Below, piece by piece: positions 1 through 5,950 of a stretch of DNA of 6,331 nucleotides. Each line of letters opens with the position of its first letter. Within the stretch, counting starts at the first letter, position 1. Source of the DNA: AA29 sp041481445 (GTDB lineage: Bacteria > Acidobacteriota > Vicinamibacteria > Fen-336); NCBI GenBank assembly GCA_041481445.1, contig JBGPBV010000249.1, positions 1-6,331 of the forward strand, in the 5' to 3' direction. The position numbers and the translations under genes were made by a program. Under the pieces are notes generated by a model. That model was not told the DNA's origin. It saw only the letters and a list, made by a program, of their open reading frames with translations, and did no database searches.

Positions 1-93
1 CACGCCCGCCTCGAATGAGCCCAGGGAGGCGGCCCCGGAGAGGGTCAAGGCCAGCCGTCGGGATCCGTCCGCGGGCGCAACGACAGTCGCCAT
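1..93 (-). CDS. Patatin-like phospholipase, N-terminal fragment (runs off left end)
   Basis: Only the first 31 codons are in the window. After a short N-terminus the peptide reads LALTLSGAASLGSFEAGV, which fits the first strand and oxyanion-hole loop (Gly-rich, S-G-x-x-x-x-G-x-x-x-x-G) that opens patatin-like phospholipases; family members are cytoplasmic or membrane-associated acyl hydrolases. The catalytic G-x-S-x-G serine motif and the later D-G dyad would lie outside the window, so activity cannot be judged. The start is well supported: ATG at 93 is preceded by AAGGAG (105-100) with a 6-base spacer. The gene begins 12 bases after the stop of the Nudix-membrane gene, with its ribosome site directly abutting that stop codon, so the two are almost certainly co-transcribed and probably translationally coupled. 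The oxyanion loop has Ala-Ala where many patatins have Gly-Gly. This is the least-seen gene here, but the motif is characteristic. Confidence 0.8.
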   Translation of the reverse strand, partial: MATVVAPADGSRRLALTLSGAASLGSFEAGV

Positions 94-105
94 GGGGTTC
101 TCCTT

Positions 106-1440
106 CTATTTGACGGAGGACGTGCCCGCGATGGTCTCCACGACGCGCAGGACCAGACGCTCGCTGGTTCCGGCCACGAAGGCCACGGCCAGGACGGTGT
201 AGGCGTCGATGGTCTCGAACCGGAACAGGTCGGTGGCCACCTTCGACTGGCAGACGACGAAGAACAGGATGGCCGCCGCCGGCCCCATGAACAGGCGCAG
301 GAGGGTCACGCGCAAGGTGGAGGCCATCTCCGGGATCCGGGTGGTGCCGCGGGCGTCGGGGACGGCCAGGATCGCGCTGATCGCCGCCCCCAGCAGCCCG
401 AAGATGCCGACGCTGACCATTGCCTTGAAGAGGTCGATCTGCTTCACCCCGGCCGCGTCCGTGACACGTGCCCAATCCCCACCGTCGAGGGCGCCCTGCC
501 CGACCCAGTAGAAGAGCACCAGCAACACCCCGGCCAGGACGAAGGCCAGGCGCACCGCCTGGTCGCGCCGCAGCGCGTCCTTGTAGGCCTGGTTGTCGTA
601 GTGCTCGTCGCGAATCGTCGCCGCCCGGAAAATGTCCGCGGGGACTCCCGCCGGCCGGGTGACCAGCCCGACGACCGCGTTCTTCCGCCAACCCTCGAGC
701 TTCTCCGCTTCCTCGTGGATGGTGGCCGCGGCCGCGCGGAGGCTGTCGTCGTCCAGGACCAGCAACTCCATTCGACGCGCGGTGTGCAGGTATTTCCAGC
801 CCCGATCGATGTCGCCTTTCTCCTGGGCCTGGTGCGCTCGGGTGAGGAGGGGGAGGATGGCGGGAAGGGCGGGGACGAACTTCCGCTGCAGGCGGGCGCG
901 TCCCATCACCTCGAGACGATACGCGTCGACCTCGGAGGCGAGCCGGCGTCCACGCGTGCTCCACCGGCTCCAGATCCTCGATGTCGCCGCCGCGGGCGCG
1001 GGCGCGACGCTCAGCCCGTAGACGTCGGCCACGAGACCGGATTGGTCCGGGTGGCTCAGCTTCCCAACGGCGTCCGCCGGAGGCAGCCACTCGAGCTCCA
1101 CGGTCTCGTCGTTCGGGACGAAGGGAGTCTCCTTCTCCACGCTCATGCGCCAGTACACGACGAGCTTGGGCCGGCCGTTCGCGACGTAGGCGGTCGCGCC
1201 CGCCAGGGCCACCAGGGTGGGGGACAGGCCGGTCTCCTCGTGGACCTCGCGCAGCGCCGCCTCGGAGAACGACTCGTCCGGGCTCTTCTTCTTCCCCTTC
1301 GGCAGCGCCCACTCCGTGCCGTAGCGCCGACGGCGCACGACCGCGATGAGCGGGCCGTCGAGGGTGCTCCTCTCGACGATGCCGCCCGCGCCTTCGATGA
1401 GGTCGGGCGATGCCGGCACGATCGCAGGTTCCGCCGCCAT
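106..1440 (-). CDS. Nudix hydrolase domain fused to a helical region and C-terminal membrane domain
   Basis: This 444-residue protein has three parts. Residues about 14-145 form a Nudix fold: a G-G-I strand at 19-21, a W-A-L-P-K-G entry at 44-49 and a Nudix box at 49-72 with the expected R64-E65-x-x-E68-E69 metal ligands. Nudix enzymes cleave nucleoside diphosphates linked to another moiety; the substrate here cannot be told. Residues about 155-295 are charged and mostly helical, with conserved-looking stretches such as GWKYLHTARRMELL (214-227) and EKLEGWRKNAV (246-256). Residues about 298-318, 338-360, 380-398 and 411-425 are hydrophobic, giving probably four membrane segments and ending in F-V-A-G-T-S-E-R. 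A longer reading frame extends upstream to 1539, but it would start inside the preceding terminator and ahead of the promoter at 1465-1494, so ATG at 1440 is chosen. No clear Shine-Dalgarno is seen there. I do not recognise the membrane domain as a named family; the Nudix call is secure, the joint function is unknown. It is the first gene of a unit with the patatin gene. Confidence 0.87.
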   Translation of the reverse strand: MAAEPAIVPASPDLIEGAGGIVERSTLDGPLIAVVRRRRYGTEWALPKGKKKSPDESFSEAALREVHEETGLSPTLVALAGATAYVANGRPKLVVYWRMSVEKETPFVPNDETVELEWLPPADAVGKLSHPDQSGLVADVYGLSVAPAPAAATSRIWSRWSTRGRRLASEVDAYRLEVMGRARLQRKFVPALPAILPLLTRAHQAQEKGDIDRGWKYLHTARRMELLVLDDDSLRAAAATIHEEAEKLEGWRKNAVVGLVTRPAGVPADIFRAATIRDEHYDNQAYKDALRRDQAVRLAFVLAGVLLVLFYWVGQGALDGGDWARVTDAAGVKQIDLFKAMVSVGIFGLLGAAISAILAVPDARGTTRIPEMASTLRVTLLRLFMGPAAAILFFVVCQSKVATDLFRFETIDAYTVLAVAFVAGTSERLVLRVVETIAGTSSVK

Positions 1441-1464
1441 GGAATCGAGGGGGTTGACAGGAAG

Positions 1465-1494
1465 CGTATACGCCGGATCCGCGGAACGTGTCAA
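1465..1494 (-). promoter_or_regulatory. Promoter of the Nudix-membrane/patatin unit
   Basis: On the minus strand a perfect -35 box TTGACA lies at 1494-1489, followed by an 18-base spacer and TATACG at 1470-1465 (or GTATAC with a 17-base spacer). A start of transcription near 1458 would give a leader of about 18 bases before ATG 1440. The element sits just after the terminator of the TonB receptor gene, which separates the two units. It is predicted by eye from the consensus for the housekeeping sigma factor. Confidence 0.6.
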
Positions 1495-1533
1495 GAAGAA
1501 GGTGGGGTTGGCGAGAGGAATCCCGCCAACCCC
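1495..1533 (-). terminator. Rho-independent-type terminator after the TonB receptor gene
   Basis: A perfect 10-base-pair inverted repeat (GGGGTTGGCG at 1504-1513 and its complement at 1524-1533) surrounds a 10-base loop. In the minus direction it is followed by ACCTTCTTCTT, a moderately U-rich tract. It begins 10 bases after the stop codon of the receptor gene, the expected place for its terminator. Confidence 0.7.
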
Positions 1534-1543
1534 GGGCATCGCC

Positions 1544-3979
1544 TCAGCTCTTTCCGAACCGGTACCGCGCCCGCACCGCGAGCGTGCGCGGCGGGATCAC
1601 GTGCGTGCCTCCGAAGACGGACTGGATGTTGTACACGCCGGCGGTGTCGAACGCGTTGAGCAGGTCGGCCTGGATGGACAGCGGCACGTGGTGCTTCGCG
1701 AGGTCGAGACCGATCGAGACGTTGGCGATCGTGCGCGCCTTGATGCGATTGGGGTCGAGGTCCCCGCCGGTGTGGACCACGACGAACGGCGCCGCGAAGG
1801 CGTTGTCGGGGTCGGCGAGGAGTTCGTCCGGCGACGTGTCGGTGACGAGCCCGGAGTCGTAGCGCACGCCTGCCCCCAGCCACAGCCCGGTCGTGCCCAC
1901 ATCCCAGACGAGCTGGCCCTGGGCCTGGAGCTTCTGGTCGTGGTCGATGAGGAACGGCCCGCCCGTCACCGCATCGACCGCCGACTGGTCGAGGAACAGC
2001 CCACCGATGGGAGGCGGCACGTACAGCGCGCGCGTGTGCCCCAGCGAGACGAAGCCGCGCACGCCGTGCGTCTGGGCGAGGTCGAGACGGACATCCCAGC
2101 CATCGTGCCGGCCGGACGTAAAGGTGATCGGGAAGACGATGCCCGTATTAAGGAACTGGTCCTGGTCCGCCGGGTAGGTCGCCCGGCGCCACCAGAAGTC
2201 GACGTCGAGGCGCAGCTTGGCCCCCACTCCCTGCTGCACGCCCACAGTGTACGCGTTCTGGCGCTCCGAGCGGTTGAGCAGCACGCCGCCGCCCAACTCG
2301 CGCGAATCCTTCACCGCCGGGGGGACCAGGGACGCCGCCTCCTCCGAGGACCCGAACAGGATGTTCTCGTATTCCGGTGTCACGAAGACCCGGTTGTACG
2401 TCGCGCGCAGCACCGTCCGGCTGGACGGGATGTAGTAGGCGAGGCCGAGGCGCGGCTCGAGCTGGCTCTCCGTCGTGGGCAGGCTGTTGTGGTCGTAGCG
2501 CAGGCCGAGGTTCGCGGTGAAGCCGCCGTAGCGGACGTTGTCCTGGACGTAGGCGGCGGCGTACGTGCCAGTCCGCTTGCCGTGGAAGACGAAGAGCGAC
2601 CCGCCGCGCGTGAGGTCGTAGGGGGCGAGGTCGGGGTTGTAGCCTTCCGCGTCCGGATCGTTGAGCGCGGGATCGGTGAGCCCGAAGCTGAAGGTCTCCT
2701 CGATGGGGAACCGCTTGACCGTCCCGCCGGCCTTGAATTCGTGGTGGCCGCCCGCCAACGTGAAGGCGGCGTTGGCCCCGTAATTGTCCAGCGTGCGGTC
2801 GGAGAGGGCGGTGGCCGGCGTATCACCCGCGGACGGGACGAGCTGGAAGCTGGACAGCCGTGCGAAGGCCCCGGCGTCGAAGGTGGCCCGTGGCGAGAGC
2901 ACGTGCGTCCAGCCCAGGTTGTAGTTCTGGTCCCGGCTCTTGACCGTCTGGTCCTGCCCGGCCTCCTCCTGCGAGAAGGTGTTGGGCACGTCGCGGTGCG
3001 TCCGTCCCAGGAGCGCGGTGAGCCGGAGCTGGTCGCGCAGGTCGTCGGAGGCATAGTCCAGGCGCACGAACGCGCGCTGGGTATCGCCCGTGTTGTGCAG
3101 GTTGTCGGGGTTGACGGGGTCGAGGAACCGGTCCGACCAGGAGCCGTTGAGCGAGGCGAACGCCCCGAAGCTCTTCGATCCCCCGCCCGCGGAGAGTCCG
3201 CCTTCGTAGGTGCCGAAGCGCGCGCCGCCCCCGTAGACGTCGCCGCGGAAGGGCGCGCCCAGCCCGGACTTGGTGGCCAGGTGGATGACCGTGCCCGGCT
3301 TCTCGCCGTACTCGGCGGGCACGTTGCCGTAGATGACTTCAATGGCCTGCGCGATGCCGGGATCGATCGAGTTCGAGAACGTGACCCCCGTCTGGTCCGA
3401 GATGGTCTGGCCGTCGACGACGTACTGGCTCTGGCTGTGGAACCCCTGGAAGTGGAAGCGGCCGTTCTCGTCCTTGGCGAACCCGGGCGTGGCCGTGATC
3501 AGCTCCTCCATGGCCCGGGAGGCGATGGTGGCGGGCGCGCGCGAGATATAGGACTTGTCGATGTCTACGTGCGAGGTCGAGGTGTCCGTCTCCAGCGCGG
3601 CCGCCGTCGGCTCGGCGACGACGTTGACCGTCTCCGAGGCGGTCGCGATGTTGAGCGACACGTCCACTTGGGTGGGGGCGGCCGACCGCACCTCCACCGT
3701 GCGGTGCGCGGCCTTGAACCCCTGGGCCTCGACGTGAAGCTCGTAGGGGTTGAACGGCACGTTGAAGAACTGGAACGTCCCCTCGTTCGACGTCGTGGTC
3801 TCGGCCTTGAACCCCGTGATGTCGTTGCGGAGCTGCAACGTCACTCCCGCCATCGGCCGTCCATCGGGCCCGACGACCTTTCCGCGGATCGCCCCCGCCT
3901 GCGCCCATGCTCCCGGCGCCGCGAGCAGGAGACCGATCAGGAACACCCACGACACGACCCGTTCATGAAATCTGGTCAT
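1544..3979 (-). CDS. TonB-dependent outer-membrane receptor with N-terminal carboxypeptidase-regulatory-like domain
   Basis: This 811-residue protein is an energised outer-membrane importer that takes up a scarce ligand using TonB/ExbBD. Residues 1-26 form a signal peptide (positive N-terminus, hydrophobic core 12-21, A-W-A before the likely cut). Residues about 29-115 are a beta-sandwich carboxypeptidase-regulatory-like repeat (I-R-G-K-V-V-G-P-D-G-R-P start, E-G-T-F-Q-F at 66-71). A TonB-box-like ETVNVVA follows at 116-122. The plug covers about 125-240, with F-Q-G-F, Y-V-V-D-G-Q (186-191), I-E-V-I-Y-G (213-218), P-A-E-Y-G (221-225) and the A-T-K-S-G end typical of Oar-like receptors. The rest is barrel, ending R-Y-R-F-G-K-S. 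ATG 3979 is preferred to ATG 4006 because it has AAGGGAG at 3990-3984 and gives a clean signal peptide. The gene stands alone between two hairpins. The ligand cannot be read from the sequence; neighbours suggest a metal complex. The barrel shows no His-rich loop of the kind seen in some zinc receptors. Confidence 0.92.
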   Translation of the reverse strand: MTRFHERVVSWVFLIGLLLAAPGAWAQAGAIRGKVVGPDGRPMAGVTLQLRNDITGFKAETTTSNEGTFQFFNVPFNPYELHVEAQGFKAAHRTVEVRSAAPTQVDVSLNIATASETVNVVAEPTAAALETDTSTSHVDIDKSYISRAPATIASRAMEELITATPGFAKDENGRFHFQGFHSQSQYVVDGQTISDQTGVTFSNSIDPGIAQAIEVIYGNVPAEYGEKPGTVIHLATKSGLGAPFRGDVYGGGARFGTYEGGLSAGGGSKSFGAFASLNGSWSDRFLDPVNPDNLHNTGDTQRAFVRLDYASDDLRDQLRLTALLGRTHRDVPNTFSQEEAGQDQTVKSRDQNYNLGWTHVLSPRATFDAGAFARLSSFQLVPSAGDTPATALSDRTLDNYGANAAFTLAGGHHEFKAGGTVKRFPIEETFSFGLTDPALNDPDAEGYNPDLAPYDLTRGGSLFVFHGKRTGTYAAAYVQDNVRYGGFTANLGLRYDHNSLPTTESQLEPRLGLAYYIPSSRTVLRATYNRVFVTPEYENILFGSSEEAASLVPPAVKDSRELGGGVLLNRSERQNAYTVGVQQGVGAKLRLDVDFWWRRATYPADQDQFLNTGIVFPITFTSGRHDGWDVRLDLAQTHGVRGFVSLGHTRALYVPPPIGGLFLDQSAVDAVTGGPFLIDHDQKLQAQGQLVWDVGTTGLWLGAGVRYDSGLVTDTSPDELLADPDNAFAAPFVVVHTGGDLDPNRIKARTIANVSIGLDLAKHHVPLSIQADLLNAFDTAGVYNIQSVFGGTHVIPPRTLAVRARYRFGKS

Positions 3980-4043
3980 GACACTCCCTTGACTGAATGA
4001 AGCCATCCGCCGCCGTGACGGCGGTCGGTGATGAGTCGAAGAT

Positions 4044-4068
4044 GCGCTCCCGCCCGAGGCAGGAGCGC
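4044..4068 (-). terminator. Hairpin after the small Cys/His gene, probable terminator
   Basis: An 11-pair stem with a 3-base loop begins 14 bases after the stop codon at 4083. In the minus-strand RNA all 11 pairs form, one as a U-G wobble. In the opposite RNA that position is a C-A mismatch, so the structure favours the minus direction. It is followed by ATCTTCGACTC, which is only weakly U-rich, so termination may be partial and the TonB receptor may receive read-through. No convincing separate promoter for the receptor is visible in 3980-4043; that stretch holds only a small 6-pair hairpin at 4010-4024. Confidence 0.45.
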
Positions 4069-4082
4069 GGCTCAGGCGGCTT

Positions 4083-4376
4083 TCAGGCGAGGGGCGGCGC
4101 GCGCGACGGGGTGATCGAGGCGACGGACTCGGAGCGCGTCTGCGGGAGGCGGGTCCAGATCCTCTCCGGGCGCTCGGCCGTCCGCTGGACGAGGGGAGCG
4201 GAGGCGGCGAGGACGGCCACCGTGCCCGTGGCCAGGCGGCAGGCCAGGCAGTGCGTCTCGACCGGGCAGCCGTCGTCGGTGTGGGCGAACGACGCCTCGG
4301 CGACGCCGAGGCAGGTTGCGGCCAGGACCAGCGCGGCGACGATCACGAAACGCCGGCGAGCGGGCAGGCTGCGCAC
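4083..4376 (-). CDS. Small exported or membrane-anchored Cys/His-rich protein, copy A
   Basis: This is a predicted 97-residue protein starting at GTG 4376. A basic start (R-R-R at 7-9) precedes a hydrophobic segment at about 10-26, which is either a signal peptide or a single membrane anchor. The cysteine motif follows at once: H32, C37, H42, C43, C46 in HTDDGCPVETHCLAC. A second mildly hydrophobic stretch spans about 51-63, and the tail ends S-R-A-P-P-L-A. The arrangement matches the divergent neighbour at 4458-4763, including motif and tail, which argues that both are real. Such a H-C-x-x-C layout just outside the membrane suggests metal binding or thiol chemistry in the periplasm; it recalls DUF2946-type small envelope proteins, but I cannot confirm membership. 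The start is inferred from the promoter, whose -10 box ends 6 bases before GTG. The frame stays open much further upstream (to 4718), but that extension crosses the promoter and the divergent gene. Confidence 0.68.
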   Translation of the reverse strand: MRSLPARRRFVIVAALVLAATCLGVAEASFAHTDDGCPVETHCLACRLATGTVAVLAASAPLVQRTAERPERIWTRLPQTRSESVASITPSRAPPLA

Positions 4377-4382
4377 GGAGTG

Positions 4383-4412
4383 AGAATAGGCGCGCACGCC
4401 GCCGGCCGTCAA
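4383..4412 (-). promoter_or_regulatory. Promoter of small Cys/His gene A, likely leaderless
   Basis: On the minus strand TTGACG (4412-4407) and TATTCT (4388-4383) are separated by 18 bases. Six bases after the -10 box comes the GTG at 4376, exactly where transcription would begin, so the message probably lacks a 5' leader. No Shine-Dalgarno is present at this start. Confidence 0.5.
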
Positions 4413-4444
4413 CCCCCGGACTCGGGTTTGCCGCCGGCGGGACG

Positions 4445-4450
4445 TATACT
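4445..4450 (+). promoter_or_regulatory. -10 box of small Cys/His gene B
   Basis: TATACT differs from TATAAT at one base and lies 7 bases before ATG 4458, so a leaderless or nearly leaderless transcript is likely. No good -35 box is found at the usual distance (the bases at 4421-4428 are CTCGGGTT), which could mean dependence on an activator or an alternative sigma factor. Confidence 0.45.
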
Positions 4451-4459
4451 CGGGAGTAT
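4446..4459. promoter_or_regulatory. Inverted repeat, candidate operator in the divergent promoter region
   Basis: ATACTC and GAGTAT form perfect 6-base arms around a GG centre. The repeat covers most of the plus-strand -10 box, the supposed transcription start and the first two bases of the start codon. Binding of a dimeric regulator here would block gene B. It does not look like the AT-rich Zur, Fur or MntR sites I know, so no regulator can be named. Confidence 0.4.
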
Positions 4460-4763
4460 GGTGGGCGGTCGTCTCCGTCGCGCATGGTCGCGCCGGCGCC
4501 GGATGCTGGGGGCGCTGGCCCTGGCCCTTTACGCCCTCCTCGTCACCGTCAGCCCCGTCCTCCACCACGATCTCGCCTGTCACGTGAAGTCGCCGGGGCA
4601 CTGCGACGCCTGCGTGGCCAACTCGCCGGCATCGCGAGCGGAGCCCAGGACGGGCCTGGACGCCCCCGTCTGGCGGGCCGCGGGGGAGCCCCCCGCGGTG
4701 GAGCGGGCGCGCGAGCATCGCGCACCGCTGACCCAGACCAGCGGACGCTCTCCTCCCGCTTAG
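4458..4763 (+). CDS. Small exported or membrane-anchored Cys/His-rich protein, copy B
   Basis: This is a predicted 101-residue protein. The N-terminus is strongly basic (R12-R15), followed by a hydrophobic segment at about 16-34, which is either a signal peptide or a membrane anchor. The motif comes directly after: H36, H37, C41, H42, H48, C49, C52 in HHDLACHVKSPGHCDAC. The rest is polar and proline-rich and ends G-R-S-P-P-A. Motif order and tail match copy A across the divergent promoter. Five to seven potential soft-metal ligands in 17 residues, placed at the outer face of the membrane, suggest binding of zinc, copper or a similar ion; the zinc importer genes downstream favour zinc. ATG 4458 lies 7 bases after the -10 box. 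A GTG at 4461 with GGGAG (4452-4456) ahead of it, or ATG 4503, are alternative starts; the last would still keep most of the hydrophobic segment. It is likely the first gene of a unit with the barrel protein and the metal-binding protein. Confidence 0.72.
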   Translation: MVGGRLRRAWSRRRRMLGALALALYALLVTVSPVLHHDLACHVKSPGHCDACVANSPASRAEPRTGLDAPVWRAAGEPPAVERAREHRAPLTQTSGRSPPA

Positions 4764-4780
4764 GGCACACGCGCGTTCCT

Positions 4781-4806
4781 GCCACCGCCGCCCGCGGTGG
4801 CCGTTT
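4781..4806 (+). terminator. Hairpin between small gene B and the barrel gene, partial terminator or attenuator
   Basis: A perfect 8-pair stem (GCCACCGC at 4781-4788, complement at 4794-4801) with a 5-base loop is followed by CGTTT, and a run of five T lies further on at 4818-4822. It sits 17 bases after the stop of the small gene. No strong promoter is visible between it and the barrel gene start at 4838, so it may tune rather than stop transcription. Confidence 0.4.
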
Positions 4807-4837
4807 CCCCGTGACCCTTTTTGTCCGCGAGGAGTAT

Positions 4838-5932
4838 ATGCGTCTGAAGTGCCCTTTCCTGCTGGTCCTGTCCCTGCTGGCTCCCAACGTCCACGCCCAG
4901 GAGCCGCCCGCCTCCCCCCCGCCGGCCCCGCCCCTCGACAACGCCGCCCCGCCCGGGTCCTCCAAGGTCTTCAACCCCGACATCGCGGTCATCGGCGACT
5001 TCCTGGGCGCGATCGGGAAGAACGACTCGCCCTTCGCCACGCCGTCGCTGGAGCTCCACGAGGCCGAGACCTCGTTCCAGGCCATCGTCGACCCCTACGC
5101 GCGGGCCGACTTCTTCCTGACCTTCTCGAACGAGGAGGTCGGGGTGGAGGAGGGCTTCATCACCTTCACGTCGCTCCCGGCCGACCTCCTCCTGAAGGTC
5201 GGCAAGATGAGGGCCTCCTTCGGCAAGGTCAACCAGATGCACAACCACGTGATGCCCTGGACGGACCGGCCCCTGGTGACCCAGGACCTCGTGGGCGGCG
5301 AAGAGGGGATCTCCGACGCCGGCCTTTCGCTCTCGCGGCTCATCGTCAATCCGATCCTCTTCCTGGAGGCCACGGCCGAGGTCTATCGCGGCGAGTCGCC
5401 GGAGCTTTTCAGCGCGCCCGAGAGGGGTGACTTGACCTACGTGGGACGGCTGCGCGGATACCGCGACGTCACCGAGTCCACCAACCTCGACTTCGGGGGC
5501 TCGTTCGCGCGCGGCACGGCCAAAGAGGGGCACGGGCTGCACACGTCCCTCATCGGGGCCGACTTCACCCTGCGCTGGAGGCCGCTGCGGCGCGCCATCT
5601 ACCGGCGCCTGCTGGCGCGGACCGAGCTCGTCTGGAGCCGGCGCGACCTGGAGGCGGCGCCGCAAGCCCACGCCTTCGGCTTCTATGCCTCGGTCGACTA
5701 CCAGTTCGGGCGGCGCTGGTTCGCGGGCGTCCGGTTCGACCACTCCGAGCGCGCGGACGATCCCACCGCGGCCGACAAGGGCGGCTCTGCCCTCCTCACC
5801 TACTGGCCGAGCGAGTTCAGCCAGATCCGCGGCCAGTACCGCCACGTGACCTACGCGGAGGGGATCAAGGCCGACGAGTTCCTCTTCCAGTTCCAGTTCT
5901 CCATCGGCGCCCACGGCGCCCACACGTTCTGA
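4838..5932 (+). CDS. Outer-membrane beta-barrel (porin-like) protein next to a metal importer
   Basis: This 364-residue protein starts at ATG 4838 with GAGGAG at 4829-4834, only 3 bases away. Residues 1-20 are a signal peptide (hydrophobic core 7-15, V-H-A before Q21), followed by a proline-rich linker (21-40). From about 44 onward the sequence alternates polar and hydrophobic residues as in transmembrane beta strands, for example KVGKMRASFGKVNQ at 120-133, which recalls phosphate-selective-type porins. The last residue is Phe, as expected for barrel assembly by BAM, and the final stretch reads SIGAHGAHTF with two His residues. H135 and H137 (Q-M-H-N-H) lie in another likely loop. No plug domain and no TonB box are seen, so passive diffusion or a binding role is more likely than energised uptake. 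It is followed after 18 bases by the ZnuA-type gene, so the two probably work together: the barrel would pass the metal, or a metal complex, to the periplasmic protein. The barrel call is firm; the substrate is inferred from context. Confidence 0.82.
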   Translation: MRLKCPFLLVLSLLAPNVHAQEPPASPPPAPPLDNAAPPGSSKVFNPDIAVIGDFLGAIGKNDSPFATPSLELHEAETSFQAIVDPYARADFFLTFSNEEVGVEEGFITFTSLPADLLLKVGKMRASFGKVNQMHNHVMPWTDRPLVTQDLVGGEEGISDAGLSLSRLIVNPILFLEATAEVYRGESPELFSAPERGDLTYVGRLRGYRDVTESTNLDFGGSFARGTAKEGHGLHTSLIGADFTLRWRPLRRAIYRRLLARTELVWSRRDLEAAPQAHAFGFYASVDYQFGRRWFAGVRFDHSERADDPTAADKGGSALLTYWPSEFSQIRGQYRHVTYAEGIKADEFLFQFQFSIGAHGAHTF

Positions 5933-5950
5933 TCCGAGGAGCCTGATCCA

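Noticed and set aside
1441..1539. Upstream extension of the Nudix protein to ATG 1539
   Set aside because: It would begin inside the terminator hairpin and ahead of the promoter at 1465-1494, and adds residues outside the Nudix fold.
1346..4000. Very long open frame on the plus strand (884 codons)
   Set aside because: It lies opposite the TonB receptor and is rich in Arg, Val, Gly and Glu without domain motifs, as expected for an antisense frame in GC-rich DNA. The minus-strand receptor has clear family motifs and a signal peptide.
4377..4457. Search for a Zur, Fur or MntR box in the divergent region
   Set aside because: No AT-rich palindrome resembling known sites was found; only the ATACTC/GAGTAT repeat and GC-only palindromes such as CCGCCGGCGG at 4431-4440 are present.
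4377..4718. Upstream extension of small gene A toward 4718
   Set aside because: It crosses the gene's own promoter and the whole coding start of divergent gene B, and puts the signal-like hydrophobic segment in the middle of the protein.
4316..4837. Upstream extension of the barrel protein frame
   Set aside because: It overlaps the small gene B in another frame and is Arg/Pro/Gly-rich; the start at 4838 has a ribosome site and gives a proper signal peptide.
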